20,445 nt of DNA from 66-474 sp039923855 (GTDB lineage: Bacteria > Pseudomonadota > Gammaproteobacteria > Xanthomonadales > Rhodanobacteraceae): assembly GCA_039923855.1 (NCBI GenBank), contig JBDTBW010000075.1:1-20445 (forward strand), read 5' to 3'. Under the pieces are notes generated by a model, which did no database searches, had not been told where the DNA came from, and saw only the letters and a list, made by a program, of their open reading frames with translations. This document shows positions 7,847 to 16,008 of the stretch, one piece after another; within the stretch, counting starts at the first letter, position 1; the number at the start of each line of letters is the position of its first letter. A program made the translations under genes and the position numbers.

Positions 7847-8991
7847 GGCGCGCCCCCTTGCGGTTTCTTGTCAGGCGTGGTGTCGGGCGGTACGGATGGC
7901 GGCGGCGGGGATGCATCGCCGCCGTTGTCCGGTACCGGCGCGAGCGGCGGCGGCAACTGGATGGTCACATGTCCATTGCTGCCGTCGATCACGGTGCGGC
8001 TGGCGGCAAGCACGTCCTGCATCGTTTCCAGCCAAAGGCGCCGGCGCGTGACATCCGGCGCGGCGTGATAGGCGCTCAGGATTATATCGAACCGCGCCGC
8101 TTCTCCTTGCGCGCGCGCCACGATCTGCGTCTTGTAGGCGTCCGCGTCGGCCTGCATTTGCGCCACCTGCGCACGCGCGGCGGATTCGGAAGTGGCGGCG
8201 GCGGCTTGCGCGTCGTTGACCGCGCGCTGCGCGTCCTGGCGCGCGTTGCCGATGTCGTCGAAGGCGTCCTTGACCTCCTGCGGCGCGCTCACATTCTGGA
8301 TGCCGACTTCGCTCACCGCGATGCCGCTGCCGCTGGCGTCCAGTACGCGCTGCAGATCGGTGCGAATGCCCGTCGTCAACGCAGCGTCGGTTTTCGCCAT
8401 CAAGGCCTGCAGCGTTTCGGTGCCGACGCGCGCGCGCACGATGGCGATGGTCGCCTGCCGCATCGCGTCCTCCGGAGCGCGCACCGCGAACAGGAACTTG
8501 CGCGGATCGGTCACTTTGTACTGCACATAGAAATCGACCAGCGCGACCTGTTCGTCGCGGGTCATCATTCGCATCTGGTCGCTGACTGTGCGGGCGCGGC
8601 CGACATCGACCGTGAGCACCTGCGCGAACGGCTGCGGCAGGCGCGCGTGCAGGCCAGGACCAAGCGTGCGTTGGTAACTGCCGAAGCGCAGCACCACACC
8701 GGCATCGCGCGCATCGATCAACGTCCACGAGCCGAGCGCGAACCACAACACGATCGCCCCGACGAACAGTGCGGCGAGTCCGGCCGGACCACCGCCCAGC
8801 GGACCCAGTCGGCGGCGCAGGCGCTGCAATTGCGCATCGAGATCGAACGGATTGCCACCGCCGGGGGGCTGTCCGCGCGGGTTGCCGGAATCGCCACCGG
8901 GTTTGTCGCCGGAACGATCTCCCGAACGATCTCCCGAACCCCAGGGTTCGCGGGGCTCGCGCGGTTTTTCGCCGGGCTCTTTCCAGGGCAT
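7843..8991 (-). CDS. hflK: HflK, membrane regulator of the FtsH protease
   Basis: A 382-residue partner of HflC. The cytoplasmic N terminus is Gly/Pro/Arg-rich (GDRSGDRSGDKPGGDSGN, about residues 20-37), as in other HflK proteins. A single membrane segment follows (about 73-92, LAALFVGAIVLWFALGSW), then the SPFH domain with DARDAGVVLRFGSYQRTLGPGL. A Gln/Ala-rich coiled coil comes next, and a Pro-rich tail ends the protein. I chose the ATG at 8991 because MPWKEPGEKP aligns with the MAWNEPG-type start of the family. A GTG at 9015 is in frame but has no ribosome-binding site; the chosen start has only a weak CAGG. The gap to hflX is 68 bases. Confidence 0.93.
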   Translation of the reverse strand: MPWKEPGEKPREPREPWGSGDRSGDRSGDKPGGDSGNPRGQPPGGGNPFDLDAQLQRLRRRLGPLGGGPAGLAALFVGAIVLWFALGSWTLIDARDAGVVLRFGSYQRTLGPGLHARLPQPFAQVLTVDVGRARTVSDQMRMMTRDEQVALVDFYVQYKVTDPRKFLFAVRAPEDAMRQATIAIVRARVGTETLQALMAKTDAALTTGIRTDLQRVLDASGSGIAVSEVGIQNVSAPQEVKDAFDDIGNARQDAQRAVNDAQAAAATSESAARAQVAQMQADADAYKTQIVARAQGEAARFDIILSAYHAAPDVTRRRLWLETMQDVLAASRTVIDGSNGHVTIQLPPPLAPVPDNGGDASPPPPSVPPDTTPDKKPQGGAP

Positions 8992-9059
8992 TGCGGGAAC
9001 CTGTGAAGCGCGCACGGGGATGGCGCAAACGGACGAAAGTTTAGCAGAGGCAGCCTGCG

Positions 9060-10487
9060 TCAGCGGGTCGCGGCATCGAGCAAGCCATGCAACAGCCGCC
9101 CATCGTCGGCACGCGCATCACCCGCCAGTGGCGCCAGCAGATTGCGCGGGGCATCGATCGCGAGCGTCCAACCGTGTTCGTCGTAACGCTCGGATACGAC
9201 CACGCCAAGTTCGATCAGCCGCGCGCGCAGACGTCCGGCTTGCGGTGGCAGCCGCAGATCGGCACGCACCCGCGCGCCTGACAATCGCTCGCCGATCGCC
9301 TGACGCAATTGTTCAAGTCCGGCGCCTGTCGCGGCCGACACCCACACCCGCGCGGGTGCGCCATCGCGCCCACGATCGAGACGCGGGCGTTTGTGAGAAG
9401 TGCGGTCATGGATGACCGCTGTTTGATCTTCGCTGACAGGGACGCCGGCACGAACAACATCGCGGTCATGAATGACCGCTGTTTGATCTTCGCCATCACG
9501 GACGATGGCATCTATTTTGTTGAACACCGCGATCTGCGGCACATCGCCCGCGCCTATTTCCGCGAGCACGCCATCGACCACTTTCAGCAGCGCCTCGCGT
9601 TCGGGATCGGAAGCGTCGGTGACGTGCAGCAATAAATCCGCATCGCGCGCCTCGGCCAGCGTGGCGCGGAACGCGGCCACCAGATCGTGCGGCAGTTCGC
9701 GGATGAACCCCACGGTGTCGGCCAGCACCGCCGGGCCGCAGTCGAGCCCGTCGAGTTTGCGCACGGTCGGATCGAGCGTGGCGAACAACTGATCCGCCGT
9801 GTACGCGCCGCCCTGCGTCAGCGCATTGAACAAGGTCGATTTGCCGGCATTGGTGTAGCCGACCAGCGCGATGCGCGGCAGCGTGTTGCGCAGCCGTGCC
9901 CGGCGCTGCTGGCCGCGCTGCACGCCGACCTTGTCGATCCGTTTCTGCAATTGCTCGACGCGTTTCTGCAACAGGCGCCGGTCGGTTTCGAGCTGGGTTT
10001 CGCCGGGGCCGCGCAAGCCGATCGCGCCGCCGCGCTGGCGCTCCAGATGGGTCCAGCCGCGCACCAGCCGCGTGGCCATGTGTTTCAGTTGCGCAAGCTC
10101 GACTTCAAGCTTGCCTTCGTGCGACTGCGCGCGCTGCGCGAAAATATCGAGGATGAGTCCCGCGCGATCGACCACCCGCACGCTCAGGTGTTTTTCCAGA
10201 TTGCGTTCCTGCACCGGCGTCAGCGCGTGATCGACCAGGACCAGATCGATGTCCTGCGCGCGCACCCGCTCGAGAATTTCATCGACCTTGCCGGTGCCGA
10301 GATAAAAGCGCGGGTTGGGCGCGTCGACGCGCGCGCTGACGCGATCCAGCACCTGCGCGCCGGCGGATTTGGCCAACTCCTCGAATTCATCGGCGCGGCG
10401 TACGGCGTCGCCGTCGCTGCGGCCACGCGGCAACACCAGCAATGCGCGTTCGCCTTTCCTGCCACGTTCGAAGAGATTGCTGCTCAA
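9060..10487 (-). CDS. hflX: HflX, ribosome-splitting GTPase with an unusual internal insert
   Basis: A 475-residue HflX (E. coli 426), a GTPase that binds the 50S subunit and rescues stalled ribosomes, for example after heat shock. The N-terminal domain carries NPRFYLGTGKVDEI; the linker contains RGPGETQLETDRR; GTPase motifs are G1 GYTNAGKS (210-217), G3 DTVGF (257-261), G4 NKID (323-326) and G5 SAATGAG (from 384). Between G4 and G5 the usual spacing of about 22 residues is expanded to about 54 by an insert holding EDQTAVIHDR twice (333-342 and 353-362), encoded by a repeated palindromic DNA element. The reading frame is preserved. The start is a TTG at 10487 overlapping the hfq stop (TTGA); no ATG lies nearby. 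Confidence 0.95.
   Translation of the reverse strand: MSSNLFERGRKGERALLVLPRGRSDGDAVRRADEFEELAKSAGAQVLDRVSARVDAPNPRFYLGTGKVDEILERVRAQDIDLVLVDHALTPVQERNLEKHLSVRVVDRAGLILDIFAQRAQSHEGKLEVELAQLKHMATRLVRGWTHLERQRGGAIGLRGPGETQLETDRRLLQKRVEQLQKRIDKVGVQRGQQRRARLRNTLPRIALVGYTNAGKSTLFNALTQGGAYTADQLFATLDPTVRKLDGLDCGPAVLADTVGFIRELPHDLVAAFRATLAEARDADLLLHVTDASDPEREALLKVVDGVLAEIGAGDVPQIAVFNKIDAIVRDGEDQTAVIHDRDVVRAGVPVSEDQTAVIHDRTSHKRPRLDRGRDGAPARVWVSAATGAGLEQLRQAIGERLSGARVRADLRLPPQAGRLRARLIELGVVVSERYDEHGWTLAIDAPRNLLAPLAGDARADDGRLLHGLLDAATR
9402..9493. repeat. Two copies of a palindromic element inside hflX
   Basis: A 32-bp unit occurs at 9402-9433 and again at 9462-9493, exactly 60 bp (20 codons) later, with 31 of 32 bases identical. 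Each unit begins with a palindrome, GCGGTCAT-N2-ATGACCGC, followed by TGTTTGATCTTCGC. Weaker similarity continues for about 15 bases after each copy. On the coding (minus) strand both units read in the same frame as EDQTAVIHDR. The only difference between copies lies in the two-base centre of the palindrome and is silent. No other copy occurs in this window. Confidence 0.85.
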
Positions 10488-10789
10488 CTCTCTTCTTCGG
10501 TGTGCTCGGCGGTCGCCGCGTTCGTCGCGTGCTCGTGCGCCTCGGGCGCCTCGGGCGCCTCGTGCGTCTCGCCGTTGCCGATCTTGACGTTGCGGCTGGG
10601 CACCACGGTCGAGATCGCGTGCTTGTACACCATTTGACTGACCTGGTTGCGCAGCAACACCACGAACTGGTCGAACGATTCGATCGTGCCCTGCAACTTG
10701 ATGCCATTCACCAGATAGATCGCAACCGGCACGTGCTCACGGCGCAACGCATTCAAGAATGGATCCTGCAGCGATTGGCCCTTCGACAT
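10484..10789 (-). CDS. hfq: RNA chaperone Hfq
   Basis: A 101-residue Hfq. The Sm fold covers residues 1-66: SLQDPFLNALRREHVPVAIY (including the uridine-binding Gln8 and the Asp9 surface), LVNGIKLQGTIESFDQFVVLL (Sm1), and the Sm2 KH motif in QMVYKHAISTVVPSR. It forms a hexamer that pairs small RNAs with mRNAs. The tail (about 72-101) is acidic and repetitive (EAPEAPEAHEHATNAATAEH), partly encoded by 9-bp repeats; acidic tails are known to aid RNA release in Hfq. The start ATG at 10789 has a GGGGGA site 7 bases upstream, better than the ATG at 10804. It lies between miaA and hflX, and its stop overlaps the hflX TTG. Confidence 0.97.
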   Translation of the reverse strand: MSKGQSLQDPFLNALRREHVPVAIYLVNGIKLQGTIESFDQFVVLLRNQVSQMVYKHAISTVVPSRNVKIGNGETHEAPEAPEAHEHATNAATAEHTEEES

Positions 10790-10866
10790 GTTGTTGTCCC
10801 CCATTTTTCGCCGAACCCGATTCCTGGCCAGTTCCGGGCGGCGCTTGCGCGGCAGTCCGGAAATAA

Positions 10867-10872
10867 ATCATA
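10867..10872 (-). promoter_or_regulatory. Possible -10 box of an internal hfq promoter
   Basis: The minus strand carries TATGAT in the 113-base gap between miaA and the hfq start, the only AT-rich patch there. In E. coli hfq has its own promoters inside and after miaA. No good -35 is seen, so this is tentative. Confidence 0.25.
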
Positions 10873-10902
10873 ACAGGTTGCCGGGCAATCCTTTCACCGA
10901 TG

Positions 10903-11868
10903 TCAAGCTGCGCTCGTTCCCAGAAACAGCGCCATCGCTTCGGCCACAACACCAAATGCGTCGCCCCGGATTGGATCGAGCGAGCGCGCGTCGTGCTGCC
11001 GACGCAACCAGGTTAACTGGCGTTTGGCGAGCTGATTGCAAGCGAAAATCGCGCGTTCGCGGAACGTCCGGGCATCGTATTCGCCGTCCAGATGTCGCCA
11101 CGCCTGCCGGTAACCTACCGCGCGCAATGCGGGCAGATCGGGATGCAGACGCCCACGCGCACGCAGACGTTTGACCTCGTCCACAAACCCGGCGTCAAGC
11201 ATCGCATCGAAACGCGCGGCTATTCGCGCACGCAGCTCGTCGCGGTTCGATGGAACTAGTGCGAGCTTGAGTATGCGATACGGGAAAATCCCGCGCGCGC
11301 TGCGCTGCAATTGCGACAACGGCTGGCCGCTCAATTCGATCACCTCCAGCGCGCGCTGGATGCGTTGCGCATCGTTGGCGCGGATGCGCGCGGCGGCGAT
11401 CGGGTCTCGAAGCGCCAGCCGTGCATGCAATGCAGGCCAACCGAGGTGATGAGCCTGCTCGCTCAAGCGTGCACGCACGGCCGGGTCGGCGTCCGGCAAT
11501 TTAGAGAGCCCGCGCTGCAAGGCCTGGAAATACAATCCGGTGCCGCCGACCAGCAGCGGCACGCGACCCGCCGCGGCGATTTCATTCATCGCGATCAGCG
11601 CATCATCGCGAAACCGCGCCGCCGAATAGGGCTGCAATGGATCGCGGATGTCGATCAACCGATGCGGGTAACGCAGCAAGATCGCCGCGTCCGGCTTGGC
11701 CGCGCCGATATCCAAGCCGTGATACACCAGCGCCGAATCCACGCTGATCAATTCCACCGGAAATGCATCAGCCAGCGCGCAGGCCAGCGCGGTCTTGCCC
11801 GAGGCGGTCGACCCCATCAGGAAAACCGCGCGCGGGCGGCGATCGGAATGGCGATCGGGCGGCGTCAT
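10903..11868 (-). CDS. miaA: tRNA dimethylallyltransferase MiaA
   Basis: A 321-residue MiaA, normal length, which adds a dimethylallyl group to A37 of tRNAs that read codons starting with U. Signatures: the P-loop MGSTASGKT (18-26), ISVDSALVYHGLDIGAAKP (41-59) with the catalytic Asp43, RLIDIRDPLQPYSAARF, the acceptor-site LLVGGTGLYFQAL, and LRAVGYRQAW plus RQLTWLRR toward the C terminus. The ATG at 11868 gives the usual short leader before the P-loop. A longer frame extends to 12069 but overlaps the divergent DUF1223 gene and lacks similarity. It heads the miaA-hfq-hflX-hflK-hflC-purA series. Confidence 0.96.
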   Translation of the reverse strand: MTPPDRHSDRRPRAVFLMGSTASGKTALACALADAFPVELISVDSALVYHGLDIGAAKPDAAILLRYPHRLIDIRDPLQPYSAARFRDDALIAMNEIAAAGRVPLLVGGTGLYFQALQRGLSKLPDADPAVRARLSEQAHHLGWPALHARLALRDPIAAARIRANDAQRIQRALEVIELSGQPLSQLQRSARGIFPYRILKLALVPSNRDELRARIAARFDAMLDAGFVDEVKRLRARGRLHPDLPALRAVGYRQAWRHLDGEYDARTFRERAIFACNQLAKRQLTWLRRQHDARSLDPIRGDAFGVVAEAMALFLGTSAA

Positions 11869-11947
11869 CCGCTCATTGTAGGGCCGCCCCGGCGTAAGCT
11901 TACCGCGCGTTGCGGGGTCTTTATTGATCACCACCCAACAAGGAAAC

Positions 11948-12685
11948 ATGCACATGCGCGGCATCGGGATCGTCATGCTTATCCTGCTCGTCTGCGCCGC
12001 CGGTGTGGCCCAGGCCGAATGCGTCGCGCACAGCGCACCGACGCGGCCACATCTGGTCGAACTCTTCACCAGCGAGGGATGCAGCTCCTGTCCACCGGCC
12101 GATGCCTGGTTGCGCGGTCTGCACGCGGACGCGAACGTGGTGCCGCTGGAATGGCATGTCGATTACTGGGATTCGCTGGGCTGGCCGGATCGTTTCGACG
12201 ACGCGCGCTACACCGCGCGCCAGCGCGAACTCGCCGCGCGTTCGGACAAGGGCATCGTCTATACGCCCGAGGTTGCGCTGGACGGACGCGAATGGCGCAA
12301 CTGGGGCAATCGTGCGTCATTGTCGGCCCAAACCGCCGCCGGCGCGCCATTGACACTCACCGTGCAACCGGGCAATCCGCTGCGCGTCGCCTTGCAAGAC
12401 ACACAAGGCGCCGACCGCTCCGCCTATCGCGCGTATTTCGTGGTCACCGAGGATGGCTTGACGTCCGCCGTGCGCGCCGGCGAGAACAGCGGCGCGGTGT
12501 TGCGCCACGACCACACCGTACGTGCGCTGGGCGGCCCCTTGCCGCTGAATCGGGCGCAGGCCGAATTGACATTGCCGCCCGATTTGCAGCCGCAACGCTC
12601 GGCCGTGGTCGCATTCGTGCAGGATCCCGCTACCGGGGCCATCGCACAAGTAGTGAGACAGCCACTGGCCCAATGCCGGAACTAG
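11948..12685 (+). CDS. Secreted DUF1223 protein with a thioredoxin-like CxxC
   Basis: A 245-residue protein with a signal peptide (hydrophobic core GIGIVMLILLVCAAGV, probable cleavage after AQA at residue 23), so it is exported. The mature part starts HLVELFTSEGCSSCPPAD, with Cys45 and Cys48 forming a CxxC, and LEWHVDYWDSLGWPDRF, both characteristic of DUF1223, a thioredoxin-fold family with no established substrate. A third cysteine precedes the fold at about residue 25 and a fourth is near the C terminus (QCRN). The ATG at 11948 is supported by AAGGA four bases upstream; a second ATG two codons later is possible. It is transcribed divergently from miaA. Confidence 0.87.
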   Translation: MHMRGIGIVMLILLVCAAGVAQAECVAHSAPTRPHLVELFTSEGCSSCPPADAWLRGLHADANVVPLEWHVDYWDSLGWPDRFDDARYTARQRELAARSDKGIVYTPEVALDGREWRNWGNRASLSAQTAAGAPLTLTVQPGNPLRVALQDTQGADRSAYRAYFVVTEDGLTSAVRAGENSGAVLRHDHTVRALGGPLPLNRAQAELTLPPDLQPQRSAVVAFVQDPATGAIAQVVRQPLAQCRN

Positions 12686-12701
12686 GGTGGACGAAGGCTT
12701 T

Positions 12702-12707
12702 TTGACA
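12702..12707 (+). promoter_or_regulatory. Consensus -35 box upstream of the GGDEF-EAL gene
   Basis: A perfect TTGACA lies 62 bases before the chosen start of the GGDEF-EAL gene, in the 83-base gap after the DUF1223 gene. No good -10 is present at the expected distance, so promoter function is uncertain. Confidence 0.3.
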
Positions 12708-12768
12708 TCCCTTTACACGCGCGCGCCGTAGGAGTTTGATAGGGGCCCCGACAGGGTGGTGGGAGCCG

Positions 12769-14799
12769 ATGAACGAAGGCCACGGCCTCGATCTGGTGCT
12801 ATACCTTGCGCAAGCCGTGTGCGCGGTCGCGCAGGCTGCGATTTTCGCCTATTACTACCGCGTTTCGCGGATGGAGTATCTGCGCCTGTGGGGGCTGTCT
12901 TTCATCGCCCTGGCGCTGTATCTGGTCGCCGCCCTGCTGGCGATCGATTTCGGTCAACCGCCGCTGGCAAGCGCGCCGCTTCGGATGCTGATTGCGACGA
13001 TCTCGCTGATGGGCGCCTATCTGCAGGTGGCGTTGCTGGCGCTCGGCACCAATGCGGTGCTGGCAAAGCGGGCCGCCTCGCCGCGCATGATCGGCGGTGT
13101 GGTGGTCGCCACGGCGCTGCTGGGCATTATTACCGCGTTGCTGTTCGCGGGTTCCCCGGAAGCCTCGATGCAGCGCATCGTGTTGCGCAGCGCTTTGCGT
13201 TACGCGATCACCGGCGTGGCATACCTGATCGTGGCGATCCTGCTGTGGCGGCGTGCGCGCCGCACAGGACTGGGCGCGCGGCTGGCGGCGTTCGCGATGG
13301 GCTTTTACGGTGTGGAATTGCTGCATGTATTGACGATCCTGATCGTCGAGACAAAGTTCAAGACGACGGTGGAATGGTCGCCGTACGTGGGCGTGCTCGA
13401 TCTGGTCGCGCAACTTTTCATCGGTTATGGGTTGGTGGTGTGGTTGCTGGAAGACGAACGCTTGCGCTACGAGCGCGCCGATACGGCGTTGCGCCGCTTG
13501 CGCGATTTCGATCCCGTGACAGGCTTTCCCAATCGCCGGCGCCTGATGTCGGATTTGCAGTCCGGCCTGCGCATGACCAACCAGCGCACCGCGGCCTTGC
13601 TGGTGCGGATCGATCAGGCCGACATGCTGAACAGTTCGCTGGGCGTGGTCGCAGCCGAATCGGTGATGGCGGAAGCCGCCGCAAGGGTGCAGGAATGCGC
13701 GCTGCCGGGTTGGCCGCGGCCGGCGCGGCTGTCGGAAACGCGGCTGGTGCAAGTGGTGCCGCATGCGGACGTCACCGGCGACCTGGCGGCCGCCGCTGAC
13801 AATCTTTTGGCAATGCTGCGCGCGCCGTTTTACAGCAGCGGCCGCGAGCTCGCGCTTTCCGCCAGCATCGGTATCGCGTTGTCGCCGGACGATGCGCGCG
13901 AAGCCGCGGCGTTGATCGCCGCCGCCGAGGCCGCCGCGCAGCAGGCGCACGATGAGGGCGGCAACCGTCTGCATTTCTATTCGACCGAGATGAACTCGCT
14001 GGTGCTGACGCGCCTGAGCCTGCAGGCGGAATTACGGCGGGCGCTGATACGCCACGAATTCGAATTGCATTTCCAGCCGCTGATCGCCGCGGGGAGCCAC
14101 CGGCTGGTGGGCGCCGAGGCGCTGGTGCGATGGCGGCATCCCAAACGCGGATTGCTCGCGCCGGAAATGTTCATCGAGGAAATCGATCGCCTCGGCATGA
14201 TCGAGGATCTGGATCGCCATGTGCTGGAGCGCGCCTGCCGGGAAGCGCAGCAGTGGCGCGCGCGCGGCGGCGTGCAAATGTCGGTTGCCGTGAATATTTC
14301 CACGCGCAGTTTCCAGCGCGAGCATTTTCCGGAACTGGTGCGCGCGGTGCTGGCCGCGACCGGGTTGGCGCCGCAGCGGCTGGAACTGGAAGTGGTGGAA
14401 TCGGGCGCGCTCGACGACATCGACCGCGCCACCGACTGCATGACCCGCCTGCGCACGTTGGGGGCGCGCGTGTCGCTGGACGATTTCGGCACCGGCTATT
14501 CCTCGCTCAATCATCTGCGCCGGCTGCCGGTGGATGGCCTGAAGATCGACCGCAGCTTCGTCGAGGAGGTGTTGATAGACCGGCGCGTCGCGGCGATCGT
14601 CGGCGCGATCGTCACACTGGCGCACAGCCTCGACATCGAGACCACCGTGGAAGGGATCGAAACCGCCGCGCAACTGGCATGGTTCGAGGGCCATCATGTC
14701 GACCGGCTGCAAGGCTTTCACTTCGCGCGCGCGATGGAACCGCAACGGTGGCGGGCATTGCAGGACCAACGCGACACGCTGGTCGCGGTGGGTGCGTGA
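12769..14799 (+). CDS. Membrane-bound c-di-GMP protein: degenerate GGDEF plus intact EAL
   Basis: A 676-residue protein. About residues 8-225 form seven hydrophobic segments (for example VLYLAQAVCAVAQAAIFAYY and LWGLSFIALALYLVAALLAI), a likely membrane sensor of unassigned family. A GGDEF domain follows at about 245-405 (FDPVTGFPNRRRL to SIGIALSPDDA), but the active-site position reads SETRLVQVV rather than GGDEF, so it cannot make c-di-GMP. The EAL domain (about 417-665) keeps GAEALVRW, ELEVVES, DDFGTGYSSL, LKIDRSF and the glutamate of VEGIET, so phosphodiesterase activity is likely. The ATG at 12769 has GGGAG six bases upstream; an upstream TTG at 12736 sits too close to its GGAG. The degenerate domain may bind GTP as a regulator, as in known relatives. 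Confidence 0.92.
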   Translation: MNEGHGLDLVLYLAQAVCAVAQAAIFAYYYRVSRMEYLRLWGLSFIALALYLVAALLAIDFGQPPLASAPLRMLIATISLMGAYLQVALLALGTNAVLAKRAASPRMIGGVVVATALLGIITALLFAGSPEASMQRIVLRSALRYAITGVAYLIVAILLWRRARRTGLGARLAAFAMGFYGVELLHVLTILIVETKFKTTVEWSPYVGVLDLVAQLFIGYGLVVWLLEDERLRYERADTALRRLRDFDPVTGFPNRRRLMSDLQSGLRMTNQRTAALLVRIDQADMLNSSLGVVAAESVMAEAAARVQECALPGWPRPARLSETRLVQVVPHADVTGDLAAAADNLLAMLRAPFYSSGRELALSASIGIALSPDDAREAAALIAAAEAAAQQAHDEGGNRLHFYSTEMNSLVLTRLSLQAELRRALIRHEFELHFQPLIAAGSHRLVGAEALVRWRHPKRGLLAPEMFIEEIDRLGMIEDLDRHVLERACREAQQWRARGGVQMSVAVNISTRSFQREHFPELVRAVLAATGLAPQRLELEVVESGALDDIDRATDCMTRLRTLGARVSLDDFGTGYSSLNHLRRLPVDGLKIDRSFVEEVLIDRRVAAIVGAIVTLAHSLDIETTVEGIETAAQLAWFEGHHVDRLQGFHFARAMEPQRWRALQDQRDTLVAVGA

Positions 14800-14847
14800 T
14801 TGATCGTCCTCTCGTGACGGCATTGGCCGGCGGCGCGGCGCGGCTCG

Positions 14848-14853
14848 TATAAT
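14848..14853 (+). promoter_or_regulatory. Probable -10 box of the tdh promoter
   Basis: A perfect TATAAT lies 34 bases before the tdh start codon in an otherwise very GC-rich stretch. TTGGCC at 14823-14828 could be the -35 but is 19 bases away, longer than ideal. The tdh ribosome-binding site TGAGGA lies nearer the ATG. Confidence 0.55.
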
Positions 14854-14887
14854 CGCGCTTTGCCCTCGCCTATCCTGAGGAACCGCC

Positions 14888-15922
14888 ATGCCGCAGATGA
14901 TGAAGGCGCTTGTCAAGCGCGAAGCCGCCAGGGGCATCTGGATGGACGAGGTGGCCGTGCCCGGGATCGGTCCCAACGAGGTGCTGATCATGCTCGAAAA
15001 AACCGCGATCTGCGGCACCGATCTCCACATCTACAACTGGGACGAATGGGCGCAGCGCACGATCAAGCCGGGCCTGGTGATCGGCCACGAATTCGTCGGC
15101 CGGATCGTGGACATCGGCCCCGGCGTGCGCGGCTATTCGCTGGGTCAGCGCGTGTCGGCGGAAGGCCATATCGTCTGCGGCATGTGCCGCAATTGCCGCG
15201 CCGGGCGCCAACATCTGTGTCCGTACACCGTCGGCATCGGCGTCAACCGCAACGGCGCCTTCGCCGAATATATCGCGATGCCCGCGTCCAACCTGTGGCC
15301 GATCCCGGATTCGATCCCGTCGGAACTGGCCGCGTTCTTCGATCCCTACGGCAACGCCACGCATTGCGCGTTGGAGTTCGATCTTGTCGGCGAGGATGTA
15401 TTGATCACCGGCGCGGGTCCGATCGGCATCATTGCCGCGGGGATCGCCAAGCATGTCGGCGCGCGCAACGTGGTGGTCACCGATGTCAACGATTACCGCT
15501 TGAAACTTGCCGCCGACATGGGTGCCACGCGCGTGGTCAATGTCTCCAAGCAATCGGTCAAGGAAGTGGTCGCCGATCTGCACATGGAAGGCTTCGACGT
15601 GGGCCTTGAAATGTCGGGCAACCCGCGCGCCTTCAACGACATGTTGGACGTGATGTACCACGGCGGTAAAGTCGCCCTGCTCGGGTTGCTGCCAAAGGGC
15701 GCGGGGATCGATTGGGATCGGGTGATCTTCAAGGGTCTGGAACTGCACGGCATCTATGGCCGGCGCATGTACGAGACGTGGTACAAAATGACGCAGATGG
15801 TGCAGACCGGTTTTCCGCTGGGCAAGGTGTTGACCCACCAGGTCGCGATCAAGGATTTCCAGAAGGGTTTCGATCTGATGGCGTCCGGGAATTGCGGCAA
15901 AGTGGTGTGCAGTTGGAATTAA
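14888..15922 (+). CDS. tdh: L-threonine 3-dehydrogenase
   Basis: A 344-residue zinc-dependent, NAD-linked dehydrogenase that oxidises threonine to 2-amino-3-ketobutyrate. Catalytic zinc ligands are visible as Cys42 (ICGTDLHIYNWDEW) with His67 and Glu68 (GHEFVG). The structural zinc cysteines are Cys97, Cys100, Cys103 and Cys111. The NAD-binding loop is GAGPIG at 175-180. The segment LHIYNWDEWAQ is specific for Tdh among the medium-chain family. The ATG at 14888 has TGAGGA 8 bases upstream. The product is used by kbl, which follows after 124 bases containing a purine/pyrimidine inverted repeat, so the two genes form a pathway pair, not a tightly coupled operon. Confidence 0.97.
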   Translation: MPQMMKALVKREAARGIWMDEVAVPGIGPNEVLIMLEKTAICGTDLHIYNWDEWAQRTIKPGLVIGHEFVGRIVDIGPGVRGYSLGQRVSAEGHIVCGMCRNCRAGRQHLCPYTVGIGVNRNGAFAEYIAMPASNLWPIPDSIPSELAAFFDPYGNATHCALEFDLVGEDVLITGAGPIGIIAAGIAKHVGARNVVVTDVNDYRLKLAADMGATRVVNVSKQSVKEVVADLHMEGFDVGLEMSGNPRAFNDMLDVMYHGGKVALLGLLPKGAGIDWDRVIFKGLELHGIYGRRMYETWYKMTQMVQTGFPLGKVLTHQVAIKDFQKGFDLMASGNCGKVVCSWN

Positions 15923-15931
15923 GGCGGAAAT

Positions 15932-16008
15932 GGGAAGTGGGAAATAGAAAGGTAGAACCGTGCCGCTACATTGCTTTTCTACTCCCGACTTCCTACTCCC
16001 TACTCCCA
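15932..16008. repeat. Purine/pyrimidine inverted repeat between tdh and kbl
   Basis: A purine-rich arm at 15932-15956 (GGGAAGTGGGAAATAGAAAG and on) is answered by a pyrimidine-rich arm at 15974-16008 built from repeats of CTACTCCC. The arms are imperfect complements and would form a long hairpin in RNA, with a loop around 15957-15973. The CTACTCCC unit occurs three times, with CGACTTC between. The composition is quite unlike the flanking genes and looks like a dispersed repeat or small non-autonomous element. Confidence 0.55.

Noticed and set aside
7858..9006. Long plus-strand open frame (382 codons) opposite hflK
   Set aside because: It lies wholly antisense to hflK, is Arg/His-rich as expected from reading high-GC codons backwards, and has no recognisable domain or ribosome-binding site.
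9215..9511. Separate small gene in another frame of the hflX insert
   Set aside because: The frame is open only because the repeat element lacks stops there; it contains no ribosome-binding site and hflX covers it completely.
11869..12069. N-terminal extension of MiaA
   Set aside because: It would overlap the divergent DUF1223 gene and adds 67 residues not found in MiaA proteins; the ATG at 11868 gives the usual length.
12736..12768. TTG start upstream for the GGDEF-EAL gene
   Set aside because: The GGAG before it is only one base from the TTG, while the ATG at 12769 has GGGAG at normal spacing and begins before the first membrane segment.
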